From NCBI RefSeq assembly GCF_000276685.1, contig NC_018108.1, positions 1,178,001 to 1,242,000 on the forward strand: a stretch of 64,000 nt of DNA, in the 5' to 3' direction. The stretch is from Taylorella equigenitalis ATCC 35865 (GTDB lineage: Bacteria; Pseudomonadota; Gammaproteobacteria; Burkholderiales; Burkholderiaceae_B). Below the pieces are notes generated by a model. It had not been told where the DNA came from and did no database searches. It was given only the letters and a program-made list of their open reading frames with translations. The first letter of the stretch is position 1. Each line of letters opens with the position of its first letter. The translations under genes and the position numbers were made by a program. Positions 29,758 to 38,469 of the stretch are shown here, piece after piece.

Positions 29758-30430
29758 TTCAATTAAGAAAAAAGCATTAGTAGGACTTACTGCATTAGCA
29801 ATAAGTCCTATTTTTTCATTAGCGTATGCTGATGATGATTTATTAACTGGTGATGTTAGATTAGCATGTGAGGCAATTTTATGTTTATCCTCTGGTACAC
29901 GCCCATCTGAATGCTCACCATCACTTCATAAGTACTTCAGTATTTTTAATAAGAAAAAACCTTGGAAAACCCCTCTTATGAGGATTGATTTTCTTAATCT
30001 ATGTCCTGCTTCTCATGAAGTAGGAATGGCGTCATTAATAGAGGCAATAGCTTATGGTGCTGGTTATTGTGACGCTAATATCTTAAATACTCAAAATAGG
30101 CGTAAATATATTAAACATATAGAGACTGGAAAAAAGATATATAACGGAACAATTTCAGATTATGAAGATGAGGTTATCACTAAAGAAATTGAAGTTATAG
30201 AGGATACTAAACCTGCATATTGCATTAACTATGAAAACCACGAATGGACTGATGTAGATGTGACATACATCGGAGACAAATTTGAAGGTGGTAAATGGGC
30301 AGACCCATTAGATCGTGAAAAGGTTATGAAAGAAGTAGAGGCTATTAAAGCTAATACACCTAAAACCCCTAACAATTACAAAATTTGGTACACACCTATA
30401 AATGAGGGCAAGCGTGAACGAACAAACTAG
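29744..30430 (+). CDS. trbM: TrbM/KikA-family conjugal transfer protein
   Basis: 228 residues with an N-terminal signal peptide ending near ALA/SLAYA, then the family core: LTGDVRLACEAILCLSSG, TRPSECSPSLHKYF and FLNLCPAS. Conserved cysteines suggest a disulfide-bonded periplasmic protein. TrbM proteins occur in IncP and related transfer regions. The exact role is unknown; the neighbours support a role in mating. Confidence 0.85.
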   Translation: MKKPNSIKKKALVGLTALAISPIFSLAYADDDLLTGDVRLACEAILCLSSGTRPSECSPSLHKYFSIFNKKKPWKTPLMRIDFLNLCPASHEVGMASLIEAIAYGAGYCDANILNTQNRRKYIKHIETGKKIYNGTISDYEDEVITKEIEVIEDTKPAYCINYENHEWTDVDVTYIGDKFEGGKWADPLDREKVMKEVEAIKANTPKTPNNYKIWYTPINEGKRERTN

Positions 30431-31418
30431 TAATAAACTTTATGAGGTGAAGTTTAGAGGTAGAAAGGAATCTAAAATCCAACAAAAAGATGAAATCATA
30501 AACCTTTTTCGAAAAAACCTTCATTTGTTTTCCAAAGAAGACCAAAAGCAAATCAAAGTTTTTCTTCGTGCTAATCAAGAAAATAAAGATTTGGACGATG
30601 ATGAAGTATTCACCGATTCGGATTTGTTTAAAAAACAAATGGAAGATGATTATGAAGACAATGAAGTTGAAAGTACAGAAGACAGCATAGGTTTAGAAGA
30701 AAAACTTCAAAGTCCAAATCCAGAACTTTCTACTTTCCCCTCTTCTAATTTATCTAAGAACAATGAAGGACACACAGTAGAAGCTAAGGAAAGTAAAGTT
30801 CAATCTGCAAGTAAGGAAGAAGCTGAAATTCAACCCTCGAAAGCTAATACGAATGAGTTAGAAGGTAACTATCCAAAAAGTAAGCCACTTAATTTAGAAA
30901 ATCCAAATTTAAAGACAGAATTAGAATATCTAAGGGCAAACAAAGGGATAACGATAGATCGGTATAGAGATATTAAGAAAAGTATTCAAATGCAGTTTTA
31001 TGATGTATCTAATCTAACCTTAGATGAAGATGAGCCAATGCTTTGGGTATTAGTGTATTGGAAGAAATATCTTAGAGAAGAAATCAGACAAGAAACTCAA
31101 TATCTAAAAGATTTTATGGTTACTCTTGATAAAAAGATTGCTGAAGTTAGTGATTTTGTCAATAAATTAGATAAAGTTAAGCAGAATCAGTTAAGAGAGA
31201 TGGTTAGTCTTTTTGAACACAAGAGAATCAATCTAGATGAGATAGCAGAAGCTCTATTAAATGAGATGTCTACAAATGGGCTTAAGTATTATCAACAGCA
31301 AAACAAAGGGATTATGCAATTTATAGAAAAGAAACTAAGTAAGAGTACTATCCTTACCCTTGGTTTAGGGTTAGCTAATCTTGCCCTTTTTACAATAATT
31401 GCATTTAAATTTATATGA
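30414..31418 (+). CDS. Hypothetical tail-anchored protein
   Basis: About 335 residues, mostly charged and Glu/Lys-rich with predicted coiled-coil stretches (about 200-290) and a single hydrophobic segment at the C-terminus, so it may be tail-anchored in the inner membrane. A GTG at 30414 follows GAGGG by 5 bases; an ATG at 30402 is the alternative. It contains FTDSDLFKKQMEDDY, encoded by a 50-bp block repeated exactly in an otherwise unrelated gene at 42050-42099. I do not recognise the family. Confidence 0.7.
   Translation: MNEQTSNKLYEVKFRGRKESKIQQKDEIINLFRKNLHLFSKEDQKQIKVFLRANQENKDLDDDEVFTDSDLFKKQMEDDYEDNEVESTEDSIGLEEKLQSPNPELSTFPSSNLSKNNEGHTVEAKESKVQSASKEEAEIQPSKANTNELEGNYPKSKPLNLENPNLKTELEYLRANKGITIDRYRDIKKSIQMQFYDVSNLTLDEDEPMLWVLVYWKKYLREEIRQETQYLKDFMVTLDKKIAEVSDFVNKLDKVKQNQLREMVSLFEHKRINLDEIAEALLNEMSTNGLKYYQQQNKGIMQFIEKKLSKSTILTLGLGLANLALFTIIAFKFI
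30604..30653 (+). repeat. 50-bp exact repeat, copy 1
   Basis: Coding segment for FTDSDLFKKQMEDDY, identical over 50 bp to 42050-42099 in another gene that shows no other similarity. Confidence 0.9.
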
Positions 31419-32146
31419 AAAAATTAATCTACATAACTCTTTTTTTGATGGCATATTCTAGCAATGCTAATGCAAATGACTATGATGATGTTATTAAATC
31501 ATGTTCACCAAATGTAGCCCCAGAGACTATGAGGGCAATTATAAGAGTTGAAAGCTCTTTTAACCCTTACGCAATTGGAGTTGTAGGCGGTGAAGTGAAA
31601 CAGCCAAAAACATTAGATGAAGCCTTAAAGACAGTGCAAAAGCTAAAAAAGGAGAAATTAAATTTCTCAATGGGTTTAGCACAAATCAATAGATATAACC
31701 TCTCTAAATATAACTTAACGGAAGTATCAGTTTTTAACCCATGCTCAAATCTAAAAGCTAGCGAAGCAATTTTAAGTGAGTGTTTTCAAAGGGCTAAAAG
31801 CGAAGGTAGCAACGATCAAGTAGCTTTACAAAAAGCTTTAAGTTGTTATTTTGCAGGCAATTTTTCTACTGGGTTTAAAAAATCTAAAGGCTTAAGTTAT
31901 GTAGATAAGATTAAAAGAGTAGCCCTTGCTAATGAAGGATTTCTGGTTCCTAAAATCAATCCTAAAGTTGATTACACACCTACCCCAAAAGGCAAAGGTG
32001 AGTTTGAGAAAGTAAAAGAGAGTGAAAAAGTTTTTAATCCTAAAGACTCTAATGGTAATGATGATAGTAAGCAAAAAGAGAAAAAATACTATGAGTGGGA
32101 TTTATTTAACGATTTTGCACTAGAAGGGGGAATGTATATGAAATAA
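31415..32146 (+). CDS. virB1: VirB1-like lytic transglycosylase
   Basis: Opens the peptidoglycan for assembly of the type IV secretion channel. 243 residues: signal peptide (about 1-20), then the SLT/lysozyme-like domain with the catalytic Glu in IRVESSFNPYAIG, the SMGLAQINRYN motif and CYFAGNFSTG. The C-terminal part is charged and low-complexity. It overlaps the previous gene by 4 bp and is followed by a hairpin before the pilin gene. Confidence 0.9.
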   Translation: MKKLIYITLFLMAYSSNANANDYDDVIKSCSPNVAPETMRAIIRVESSFNPYAIGVVGGEVKQPKTLDEALKTVQKLKKEKLNFSMGLAQINRYNLSKYNLTEVSVFNPCSNLKASEAILSECFQRAKSEGSNDQVALQKALSCYFAGNFSTGFKKSKGLSYVDKIKRVALANEGFLVPKINPKVDYTPTPKGKGEFEKVKESEKVFNPKDSNGNDDSKQKEKKYYEWDLFNDFALEGGMYMK

Positions 32147-32187
32147 AAGAAAGTATATATCCTCTTAATTTAAGTTTTATTTTTTAG

Positions 32188-32216
32188 TCCGCTTTAATTA
32201 TGAAGCGGATTTTTTA
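32188..32216 (+). terminator. Hairpin between virB1 and virB2
   Basis: TCCGCTT / AAGCGGA with an 8-nt loop, followed by a T-rich tract. Confidence 0.75.
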
Positions 32217-32256
32217 TTTCTAATTTTTTTTCATTAAATATTTATGGAGTTAAAAA

Positions 32257-32553
32257 ATGAAAAAGTTTTTAAATTTATTAGTAATTATTGTGCTTGGCGG
32301 TTTGAGTACTGTAGCTTATTCAGCAGGCTTCGGAGACGCCGTTGCAGGCAAAATGGAAGAGCTTCGTAAAGCAATTTTAATAGTAGTAGGTGTGGTAGCA
32401 ACTATTGCGCTTTTATGGCAAATGGCTGAGGGTTTTATGGGTAAAAAGACATGGCCTGATGTGTTTCAAACATGCTTATGGATTTTAGGTGCAGGTGCTG
32501 CTGTAGCAATTGCTAACTGGGTATTTACAACTGGACAAGGAATTAGTTTCTAA
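32257..32553 (+). CDS. virB2: VirB2/TrbC-family pilin
   Basis: Major subunit of the conjugative pilus. 98 residues: a signal peptide ending near AYSA, then two hydrophobic segments (about 39-58 and 72-92), the layout of T4SS pilins. Position before virB3 and virB4 confirms the call. Its stop overlaps the virB3 start by one base. Confidence 0.9.
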   Translation: MKKFLNLLVIIVLGGLSTVAYSAGFGDAVAGKMEELRKAILIVVGVVATIALLWQMAEGFMGKKTWPDVFQTCLWILGAGAAVAIANWVFTTGQGISF

Positions 32554-32978
32554 TGGACGATTTACCCGAATATCCAACCTTTAATGGGTTATCCCGATCA
32601 GCAATGATTTGGGGTATCCCCATTATGGCACTAGCCCTTATTGTTGGGGTAAGCATGGTTATATCACTGATTCTTCTGCAATTTATAGGGTTACAAGGTT
32701 TTTTGGCATTCGCCCTAGCGATTCCTTTGCTTTTTATGCTCAAAAGCATAAGTGCAAATGACGATCAAGCGATGAATATCTTATGGTATGAGGTGCTTTG
32801 TCTACTAAAGAAAAAAAATAGTAAAGCGTTTGGAGGAACAAACACAATACTAGCAACGAAATTTGGAAATACGAAAGATGATTACAGCAGACTGGTTAAA
32901 GAATATTTTGAACAAGCAAACCGCGCACGTAGATTACTTGCCAAAAATAAGCCATCACGTAACACCCGAATTAATTAG
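32553..32978 (+). CDS. virB3: VirB3-like inner-membrane protein
   Basis: Small inner-membrane component of the T4SS, needed with VirB4 and VirB6. 141 residues with a short cytoplasmic start (YPTFNGLSRSAMIWGIP) and two adjacent membrane segments (about 22-66), as in the VirB3/TrbD family. The tail is longer than usual and overlaps virB4 by about 100 bp, so the two are translated in different frames across that stretch. Confidence 0.88.
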   Translation: MDDLPEYPTFNGLSRSAMIWGIPIMALALIVGVSMVISLILLQFIGLQGFLAFALAIPLLFMLKSISANDDQAMNILWYEVLCLLKKKNSKAFGGTNTILATKFGNTKDDYSRLVKEYFEQANRARRLLAKNKPSRNTRIN

Positions 32979-35283
32979 CTATGAAGATGGCTACTTGGCT
33001 TGGGTTATACAAGTAGATGGTATGCCGTTTGAAAGCCAAAACAATAGTCATATCATTACTCACTTTGAACAACTTAATAATTTACTAACAGCAATTGGTA
33101 AAACAACAGGTAATCGCTTAGCACTTTGGACTACGCTTCAAAGAAAAAAAAGGCAGTTTGAAAGAGAGTACTCGGTTGATAATTTATTCACAAATGAGTT
33201 TCTTAGTAAGTATGTTGAGAAATTTAAAGAAAGTAGTTACTTTAGTAATTACTTTTACATAACTGGTGTTTTAAAGATTGATGATATAGACGAAGGTATA
33301 AAAGAGGCTAACGAGTTGATTGCTTTAATGCTTAATGGACTTCAAGCTTATACCCCTACTCTTTTAAAAGCGTACACAGAAGAAGATGTAATGTTCTCTG
33401 AAATATGGGAATTCTTTGCAACTCTTATAAATTACAAACACGAGCAAATACCAGAGACACACATTTCACAAAAAAATGTTATTGGTAATACGGATTTGCA
33501 TTTTGGAACTGATGTATGTCAGTTAAGAACCCAAAGTGAAACCTTATATTGCGTATCGTTTGATTTAAAAGATTTTGGGATAAGCAAACCTAAAATCTTG
33601 GTAGATATTCTTAATTTGCCATTTGAATTTACACTGACTCAAAGTTTTGTGTTTGTGAATTCTGCTGAAATGCAAGGTGTTATAGATAAACAGCTTAATA
33701 ACTTAGTCTCAGCGGGAGACTTAGCTATTCATCAACAAGAAGAGTTACTTTACGGAAAAGGGTTTTTAAGTGCGGGCGAATTAATGTTTGGTGAGTATCA
33801 CTCATGCCTAGTGGTTTATGGTGAATCGCCTTCTGTTGCCTCACAAAATGGTTCAAAAGCGGTATCACGATTTTTAAATGCAGGAGGCTTTAGGTTTACA
33901 AAAGCAGGCTTATCCGCCCCCGCAACTTATTTTTCACAAATTCCGAAAAGTCCGCTAAGACCAAGAAAGTATCCGAAGACTACGCAAAATCTTGCCACAA
34001 CATTCGGAATGCACAATTATTCAGCGGGTAAAGAAATAGGTAATCCGATAGGCGATGGCACAGCGATTATGCCCTTAAAAACTGTATCTAACACAATCTA
34101 TGATTTTAACTTTCACTACTCTAATGTGAATGAAGATAATCTAGGCGATAAGATAGCAGGCCACACACTGATTTTAGGAGCAACTGGTACTGGTAAAACA
34201 ACGCTTGAGACATCTCTTCTTACGTTTACAAATAGATTTAATCCTTATTTATTTGTGATGGATTTGGATGAGGGTATGAAAATCTTTTTAAGTGCTTTAG
34301 GCGGTACATACTTTACTTTTGAAGAAGGAAAGCCAACTGGGCTAAACCCATTTCAGATAGAGGATACCCCAGCAAATAGAGAGTTTTTATATACACTTGT
34401 AGGAGTATGTGGACGTAATGTTGATGGTACAGTTACAGCTGATGAAGAAGGACAGATTAAATTAGCAGTGGATACGCTATTTAACATAATTGATTTTGAA
34501 AATCGTAATTTTTCAACTCTTTTGCAGTCAATCCCTTATCAAAACGAAAACCCTAATTCGCTAAGAACAAGGTTATCAAAGTGGTGTAGAAGTACAGATG
34601 GACGATTTTCATGGTGTTTAGATAATGAAACCAATATCTTTAATCATCATGAATTTACAAAGATAGGTTTTGATTTAACAGATATTTTGCAAGATAAATA
34701 TCCCCCTACAGAACCAGTTTTACTTTATCTATTCTATTTAAGATCACTTATGATGGAAAGGGTAGCTAAAGAAGACGGGATTCTTTGTACTGTGATTGAA
34801 GAGTTTTGGTATCCATTACGATTTAGCACAACTTCAGAATTAATTTTAAAAATGCTTAAGACAGATAGGAAATTGGGAGGTTGGTGTGTATTAACGTCCC
34901 AATCGCCTGAAGACGCAATTACTAGCGATATCTTTCCAGCAATAGTTCAACAAACCCCGACTAAGGTTTTCTTGCCAAATCCAGACGCTGTTTATGAAGG
35001 GCGTTATGAGTTTGTAGGAATAACACGAAAAGAGTTTGACGAGCTTGTTAAGCTATCTTTAGATAGTAGAACATTCTTAGTAAAACAATCTAAACAATCG
35101 GCTTTTGCAAAGCTAGATTTATATGGCTTTAGTGATGAGATGGCAGTATTAAGTGGAAATAGTGCCAACAACGAATTGTTAGATGAGATTATTAAGAGAG
35201 TGGATTCAAAAAATCCTGATGTTTGGTATCCAATATTTAAAGAGACAATTAATGAGAGAAGGAAAGCTAAAAAGCTAATTTAG
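32878..35283 (+). CDS. virB4: VirB4 ATPase
   Basis: Energises T4SS assembly and transport at the inner membrane. About 801 residues with the CagE/VirB4 N-terminal region and a C-terminal P-loop domain: Walker A LGATGTGKTTLE, then FVMDLDEGMKIF and TVIEEFWYPL. I chose the ATG at 32878 (preceded by GGAA) over a TTG at 32863. After the TAG stop the sequence continues in frame as TAT TTA ACA ATG TAA, which is the conserved cassette tail, before a hairpin. Confidence 0.94.
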   Translation: MITADWLKNILNKQTAHVDYLPKISHHVTPELISYEDGYLAWVIQVDGMPFESQNNSHIITHFEQLNNLLTAIGKTTGNRLALWTTLQRKKRQFEREYSVDNLFTNEFLSKYVEKFKESSYFSNYFYITGVLKIDDIDEGIKEANELIALMLNGLQAYTPTLLKAYTEEDVMFSEIWEFFATLINYKHEQIPETHISQKNVIGNTDLHFGTDVCQLRTQSETLYCVSFDLKDFGISKPKILVDILNLPFEFTLTQSFVFVNSAEMQGVIDKQLNNLVSAGDLAIHQQEELLYGKGFLSAGELMFGEYHSCLVVYGESPSVASQNGSKAVSRFLNAGGFRFTKAGLSAPATYFSQIPKSPLRPRKYPKTTQNLATTFGMHNYSAGKEIGNPIGDGTAIMPLKTVSNTIYDFNFHYSNVNEDNLGDKIAGHTLILGATGTGKTTLETSLLTFTNRFNPYLFVMDLDEGMKIFLSALGGTYFTFEEGKPTGLNPFQIEDTPANREFLYTLVGVCGRNVDGTVTADEEGQIKLAVDTLFNIIDFENRNFSTLLQSIPYQNENPNSLRTRLSKWCRSTDGRFSWCLDNETNIFNHHEFTKIGFDLTDILQDKYPPTEPVLLYLFYLRSLMMERVAKEDGILCTVIEEFWYPLRFSTTSELILKMLKTDRKLGGWCVLTSQSPEDAITSDIFPAIVQQTPTKVFLPNPDAVYEGRYEFVGITRKEFDELVKLSLDSRTFLVKQSKQSAFAKLDLYGFSDEMAVLSGNSANNELLDEIIKRVDSKNPDVWYPIFKETINERRKAKKLI

Positions 35284-35296
35284 TATTTAACAATGT

Positions 35297-35322
35297 AACC
35301 CACTCATTTGAGTGGGTTTTTT
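35297..35322 (+). terminator. Hairpin after virB4
   Basis: AACCCACTCA / TGAGTGGGTT with a TT centre and a T-run. It starts at the second in-frame stop (TAA) of the cassette tail. Confidence 0.85.
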
Positions 35323-35335
35323 AATGGGGAATGAA

Positions 35336-36022
35336 ATGCATGTAACTACCAAAAGAGACAGAGAATTGAAAGCCTTAATTTTAGGTAAGGATTTATTTTT
35401 TTCATCAAGTCAACTAATCGATTTAAAAATGCTTTATTTTGACAGCATGATTGATAAGGTTGCTGGTGAGCATTCAATTTATTTTTTACACAAAATAGGA
35501 GGTGAATTTTTCATCTCACATTTTGATATGGATAGTAGGTGCATAAATTTTATTGCCTATTTAAATGATTTAGAAGAGTTTAGAAATGTACTATTAGAAC
35601 ATTTATTAGAGGGTAATAAATGTGAAAAGAGTGATGAGACAAAGATTAAAACCTTAGGTCAATATTCATTATTAACGACAAACCATCTTAATAGAGTACC
35701 CCCTAAATATAAGGGTTCTGTGTATTTATTTTGCAATCCCTATTATGAAGAGTTAATGGTTTTAACTCTTGATAGACAAATTCCCTATTGCTTTAAGCCT
35801 TTAGATAAAGGACTACCAGAGGGCATTCTTGAGTTTGAGAAGTTTAAATATGCACTTAAATTTATTAAAGATAATAAGTTATGGGAAAGGTATAAAGAGT
35901 GCATAATCGTTTCAGCTGAAAAACCTTTTATATTTTCTAAAGAAGATACGGAACATGATTTAATAACTATAACCTCACCATTTGGTGAGGTTTTTTGTAA
36001 GGAGAGGTGGAAATGGAATTAA
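35336..36022 (+). CDS. Hypothetical cargo protein, reads through its own hairpin
   Basis: About 228 residues of unknown function. The segment YFLHKIGGEFFISHF resembles LHKIDDKYIA and LHKIEGKYIA of other cargo proteins here, so it probably belongs to the same loose family. The ATG at 35336 is preferred; upstream ATGs sit in the Shine-Dalgarno region. The end is odd. Other cassettes stop at ACA ATG TAA CC before the hairpin; here the sequence is ACT ATA ACC, two bases shorter, so the stop is lost. The last ~18 residues are the translated hairpin and next leader, overlapping the next gene by 10 bp. Confidence 0.7.
   Translation: MHVTTKRDRELKALILGKDLFFSSSQLIDLKMLYFDSMIDKVAGEHSIYFLHKIGGEFFISHFDMDSRCINFIAYLNDLEEFRNVLLEHLLEGNKCEKSDETKIKTLGQYSLLTTNHLNRVPPKYKGSVYLFCNPYYEELMVLTLDRQIPYCFKPLDKGLPEGILEFEKFKYALKFIKDNKLWERYKECIIVSAEKPFIFSKEDTEHDLITITSPFGEVFCKERWKWN
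35971..35996 (+). terminator. Hairpin inside the end of the 35336 gene
   Basis: AACCTCACC / GGTGAGGTT, 4-nt loop, T-run. Now within the coding frame owing to loss of the usual stop. Confidence 0.8.
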
Positions 36023-36630
36023 AACAAAAAGTTAAAGATTGGATAGAAAAAGATTTAATCCCAGACTATAACGAATTCGATGAAGTGGTAGATGAATATT
36101 TTAATTTATCAGAATACATCATAGGACCAGAGGATGATCATGAAGATTATCCAGTAGAGTTTAGGTTAATTAATTTAGATAATGAACTTTATGCTACTTT
36201 CTATGATAAGAGTGAAAAAAATATTTATACATTAGGAAAAGTAGAAAATGGGATGGATTTTGAAAATCTAGCCAGAATAGAAATTCAAGATTGGGATGGT
36301 GATCCAATCCCACATTTATATATGTATGGATTATTTGGGCGTGAACAATTTAATGAAGTAGAAGATAATTACGATAATCCAGTTTTTCTATTTTATGAAA
36401 ATGATGGTTTTATAAATTTTTATCGTCGTGCTACAAATAAATCCCTAGAAGGATGGGATTACTTAAATGAAATAAACTGTTTAGAAGAAGCATTAGAATT
36501 TCCTTCATCTCAAGAAGCATTTGAGTATTTAGAAGATATGGGTGAGAAAATATATTACAACCATTTTGTAGCTACTGCAAAAGACCCTATAAATCTTTCA
36601 AGAGAAAGACAATCAGTTTTAACACTATAG
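36013..36630 (+). CDS. Hypothetical cargo protein
   Basis: About 205 residues, strongly acidic, no recognised domain. EFRLINLDNELYATFYD and the later SSQEAFEYLEDM fit the weak pattern of the cargo family (LHxIxxxYxATF ... A.eA..wI). ATG at 36013, eight bases after GGAG; an upstream GTG at 36007 is too close to the Shine-Dalgarno. It ends TTA ACA CTA TAG, a variant of the usual TTA ACA ATG TAA tail, directly at a hairpin. Confidence 0.72.
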   Translation: MELKQKVKDWIEKDLIPDYNEFDEVVDEYFNLSEYIIGPEDDHEDYPVEFRLINLDNELYATFYDKSEKNIYTLGKVENGMDFENLARIEIQDWDGDPIPHLYMYGLFGREQFNEVEDNYDNPVFLFYENDGFINFYRRATNKSLEGWDYLNEINCLEEALEFPSSQEAFEYLEDMGEKIYYNHFVATAKDPINLSRERQSVLTL

Positions 36631-36654
36631 CCTCTCTAAATTGAGAGGCTTTTT
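36629..36654 (+). terminator. Cassette hairpin
   Basis: AGCCTCTC / GAGAGGCT with a 6-nt loop and TTTT; overlaps the stop codon of the preceding gene. Confidence 0.8.
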
Positions 36655-36673
36655 AATTTAAAGGAGAATGAAT

Positions 36674-37471
36674 ATGAAAATTGATGAATTAAGTTATGAA
36701 GAAAATAAGCTAGTGTATCAAGCAGTTGATCCCTATTTATCAGATAAGGATATAGAAGAATTATCTCATAATAAATTTTGGGAAGTAAGACAAAATATAG
36801 CTAGACGAGAGGATTTGAGTCAAGATCTAGTTGAGAAATTAGCGGATGATGAGCATGAGTATGTAAGACATGCTGTAGCAAGACGTCCTGATTTGCCCCA
36901 AGAGTTAGTAGAGAAGCTCTCAAATGATGAAAATGGATATGTAAGAAGTGCGGTAGCGTATCGTATGGATTTGTCCCATGAATTAGTTGAGAAATTGGCT
37001 AATGATGAAGATTGGCTAGTAAGAGAAGGGATTGCTAGAAAGGATGTTTTGACCACCTCTTTATTTGAGAAGCTAGCTAATGATAAGGATAGCGAAGTAA
37101 GGTGTGCGATTGCAGAACGAGAGGATTTGAGTCAAGATCTAGTTGAGAAATTAGCGGATGATGAATCTTGGTATGTAAGAAGTTCAGTTGCACGAAGAGA
37201 GAATTTAAGCCAAAAGTTAATCGAAAAATTATCTAACGATGAAGACGATGATGTCAGATACACCGTTGCCGAACGAGAGGATTTACCCGAATCCGTAATG
37301 CAAATTCTAGCAGATGATGAATATTGGGGAGTAAGGCAAGCCGTTGCCTCACGGGAGGATTTACCCTCTTCTCTAATAGAGAAGCTAGCTAACGATGAAG
37401 ATTGGGAAGTAAGGCAAGCTATTAAAACAAACCGCAACATAGATAGAGAACCCCAAGACTTAACAATGTAA
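36674..37471 (+). CDS. Leucine-rich-repeat-variant (LRV) protein, about 9 repeats
   Basis: 265 residues, nearly all 26-residue repeats of the form LPxxLIEKLANDEDWxVRxxIAxRxD. This matches the LRV family (alpha/3-10 helical solenoids of HEAT/LRR type). A short N-cap, IDELSYEENKLVY, recurs in related genes. No Fe-S cysteine module is seen. It ends REPQDLTM, one form of the shared cassette tail, at the hairpin. LRV proteins are expected to bind proteins; the target is unknown. ATG at 36674 chosen for its spacing to AAGGAG. Confidence 0.85.
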   Translation: MKIDELSYEENKLVYQAVDPYLSDKDIEELSHNKFWEVRQNIARREDLSQDLVEKLADDEHEYVRHAVARRPDLPQELVEKLSNDENGYVRSAVAYRMDLSHELVEKLANDEDWLVREGIARKDVLTTSLFEKLANDKDSEVRCAIAEREDLSQDLVEKLADDESWYVRSSVARRENLSQKLIEKLSNDEDDDVRYTVAEREDLPESVMQILADDEYWGVRQAVASREDLPSSLIEKLANDEDWEVRQAIKTNRNIDREPQDLTM

Positions 37472-37496
37472 CCCTTCCGAAATGGAAGGGTTTTTT
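37470..37496 (+). terminator. Cassette hairpin, AACCCTTCC type
   Basis: AACCCTTCC / GGAAGGGTT with loop GAAAT and a T6 run; begins in the stop codon. The first of eight copies of this hairpin in the element. Confidence 0.9.
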
Positions 37497-37508
37497 ATGG
37501 AGGCTTTT

Positions 37509-37817
37509 ATGTTTGACTATGTGTATGAAGAAGAACCATTGCAAGATGATCTTTTCACGGTTAATGATTATGAAGAATATACAGCTTTAAATTTATCAGA
37601 GAGTTTGAATGAAAATCCAATTGATAACTTTGAAGTAGCAAAAATTAAAACTAATAAAAAGGTTTTTAAACCCAGACTTACGCAAGAGGAAAAAAAGGCT
37701 AAGTTAAACAAGGTTATTTTGCGTATTAAAGAAAGATACCCAGAAGCATACAAAAAGTTCCAAAACCAAAAAGACGATGAGAAACAATCTAAATTATTAG
37801 ATGAATTAATTCTATAG
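37509..37817 (+). CDS. Small hypothetical protein
   Basis: 102 residues: an acidic first half and a lysine-rich, probably helical second half (FKPRLTQEEKKAKLNK onwards). Start at 37509, six bases after GGAGG. It lacks the conserved tail and hairpin and runs with an 11-bp gap into the next gene. No family recognised. Confidence 0.65.
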   Translation: MFDYVYEEEPLQDDLFTVNDYEEYTALNLSESLNENPIDNFEVAKIKTNKKVFKPRLTQEEKKAKLNKVILRIKERYPEAYKKFQNQKDDEKQSKLLDELIL

Positions 37818-37828
37818 AGAGGTAAGAA

Positions 37829-38431
37829 ATGGCACAAGAAGAAAAAGAGAAAAGTAGCGAGCAAAAGTTAAAAGATTTTCTGCTTAACGTGCATGAGAAT
37901 AATATAAGTTATATGACCCCAGAGGTAAAAAATAAATATGAGTATGCATATGAAGATTGTTTTACTCAAGGAAAAGATGGCTACTTAGTAGCTTATCTTC
38001 ACAAAATAGATGATAAGTACATAGCTACAATGCTTGATGAAGCTAGTGATGAATTTAAGGTTATGAAGGTTTCTAATAAAGAGATTGATTTAAAAGAAGC
38101 ACTAATTGAGTTTTGTATAGATTGTGTTGATGACCCAATAAAAGTATTAAATGATTTCAAAATCAATCCAACATTTTTATTTAATGATGTGGAATTAGAT
38201 TTTAATGAAGAGGTATTTATCATACATGATGACCCATTAAGAGGAGCAAGAATGGTTGTTGATAACAATGTAACTATTCCCTACTCTTCTTCCCATTTTT
38301 CTAAATCTTTAATGTTTGAAAACGCTTCAAAAGCCCAAGAGTGGATTGATAGTAGAGAAGATAAAGGGAAGTATCTCATAATCCCAATAAACAATCCCTA
38401 CACTTTTAATAATAAAGACTTAGTAATGTAA
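37829..38431 (+). CDS. Hypothetical cargo protein, paralog of 40640-41344
   Basis: 200 residues of unknown function. Shares a layout with the gene at 40640: LHKIDDKYIATMLD, then PIKVLNDFK, FNDVELDF, EEVFIIHDD, and A-x-x-A-Q-E-W-I near the end, followed by a KYLIIPI strand. This suggests an alpha/beta domain found in several genes of this element. It ends NNKDLVM at the stop/hairpin seam. Possible roles such as effector or host-defence factor are guesses. Confidence 0.75.
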   Translation: MAQEEKEKSSEQKLKDFLLNVHENNISYMTPEVKNKYEYAYEDCFTQGKDGYLVAYLHKIDDKYIATMLDEASDEFKVMKVSNKEIDLKEALIEFCIDCVDDPIKVLNDFKINPTFLFNDVELDFNEEVFIIHDDPLRGARMVVDNNVTIPYSSSHFSKSLMFENASKAQEWIDSREDKGKYLIIPINNPYTFNNKDLVM

Positions 38432-38456
38432 CCCTTCCGAAATGGAAGGGTTTTTT
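38430..38456 (+). terminator. Cassette hairpin, AACCCTTCC type
   Basis: Same 9-bp stem and GAAAT loop as at 37470, with T-run, overlapping the stop codon. Confidence 0.9.
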
Positions 38457-38469
38457 AATGGAGAATATT

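Noticed and set aside
36820-38010. Minus-strand open frames opposite the LRV genes (also 47278-48010, 52021-52686)
   Set aside because: They arise from the strong codon periodicity of the LRV repeats on the other strand; their Ser-rich translations are repetitive shadows.
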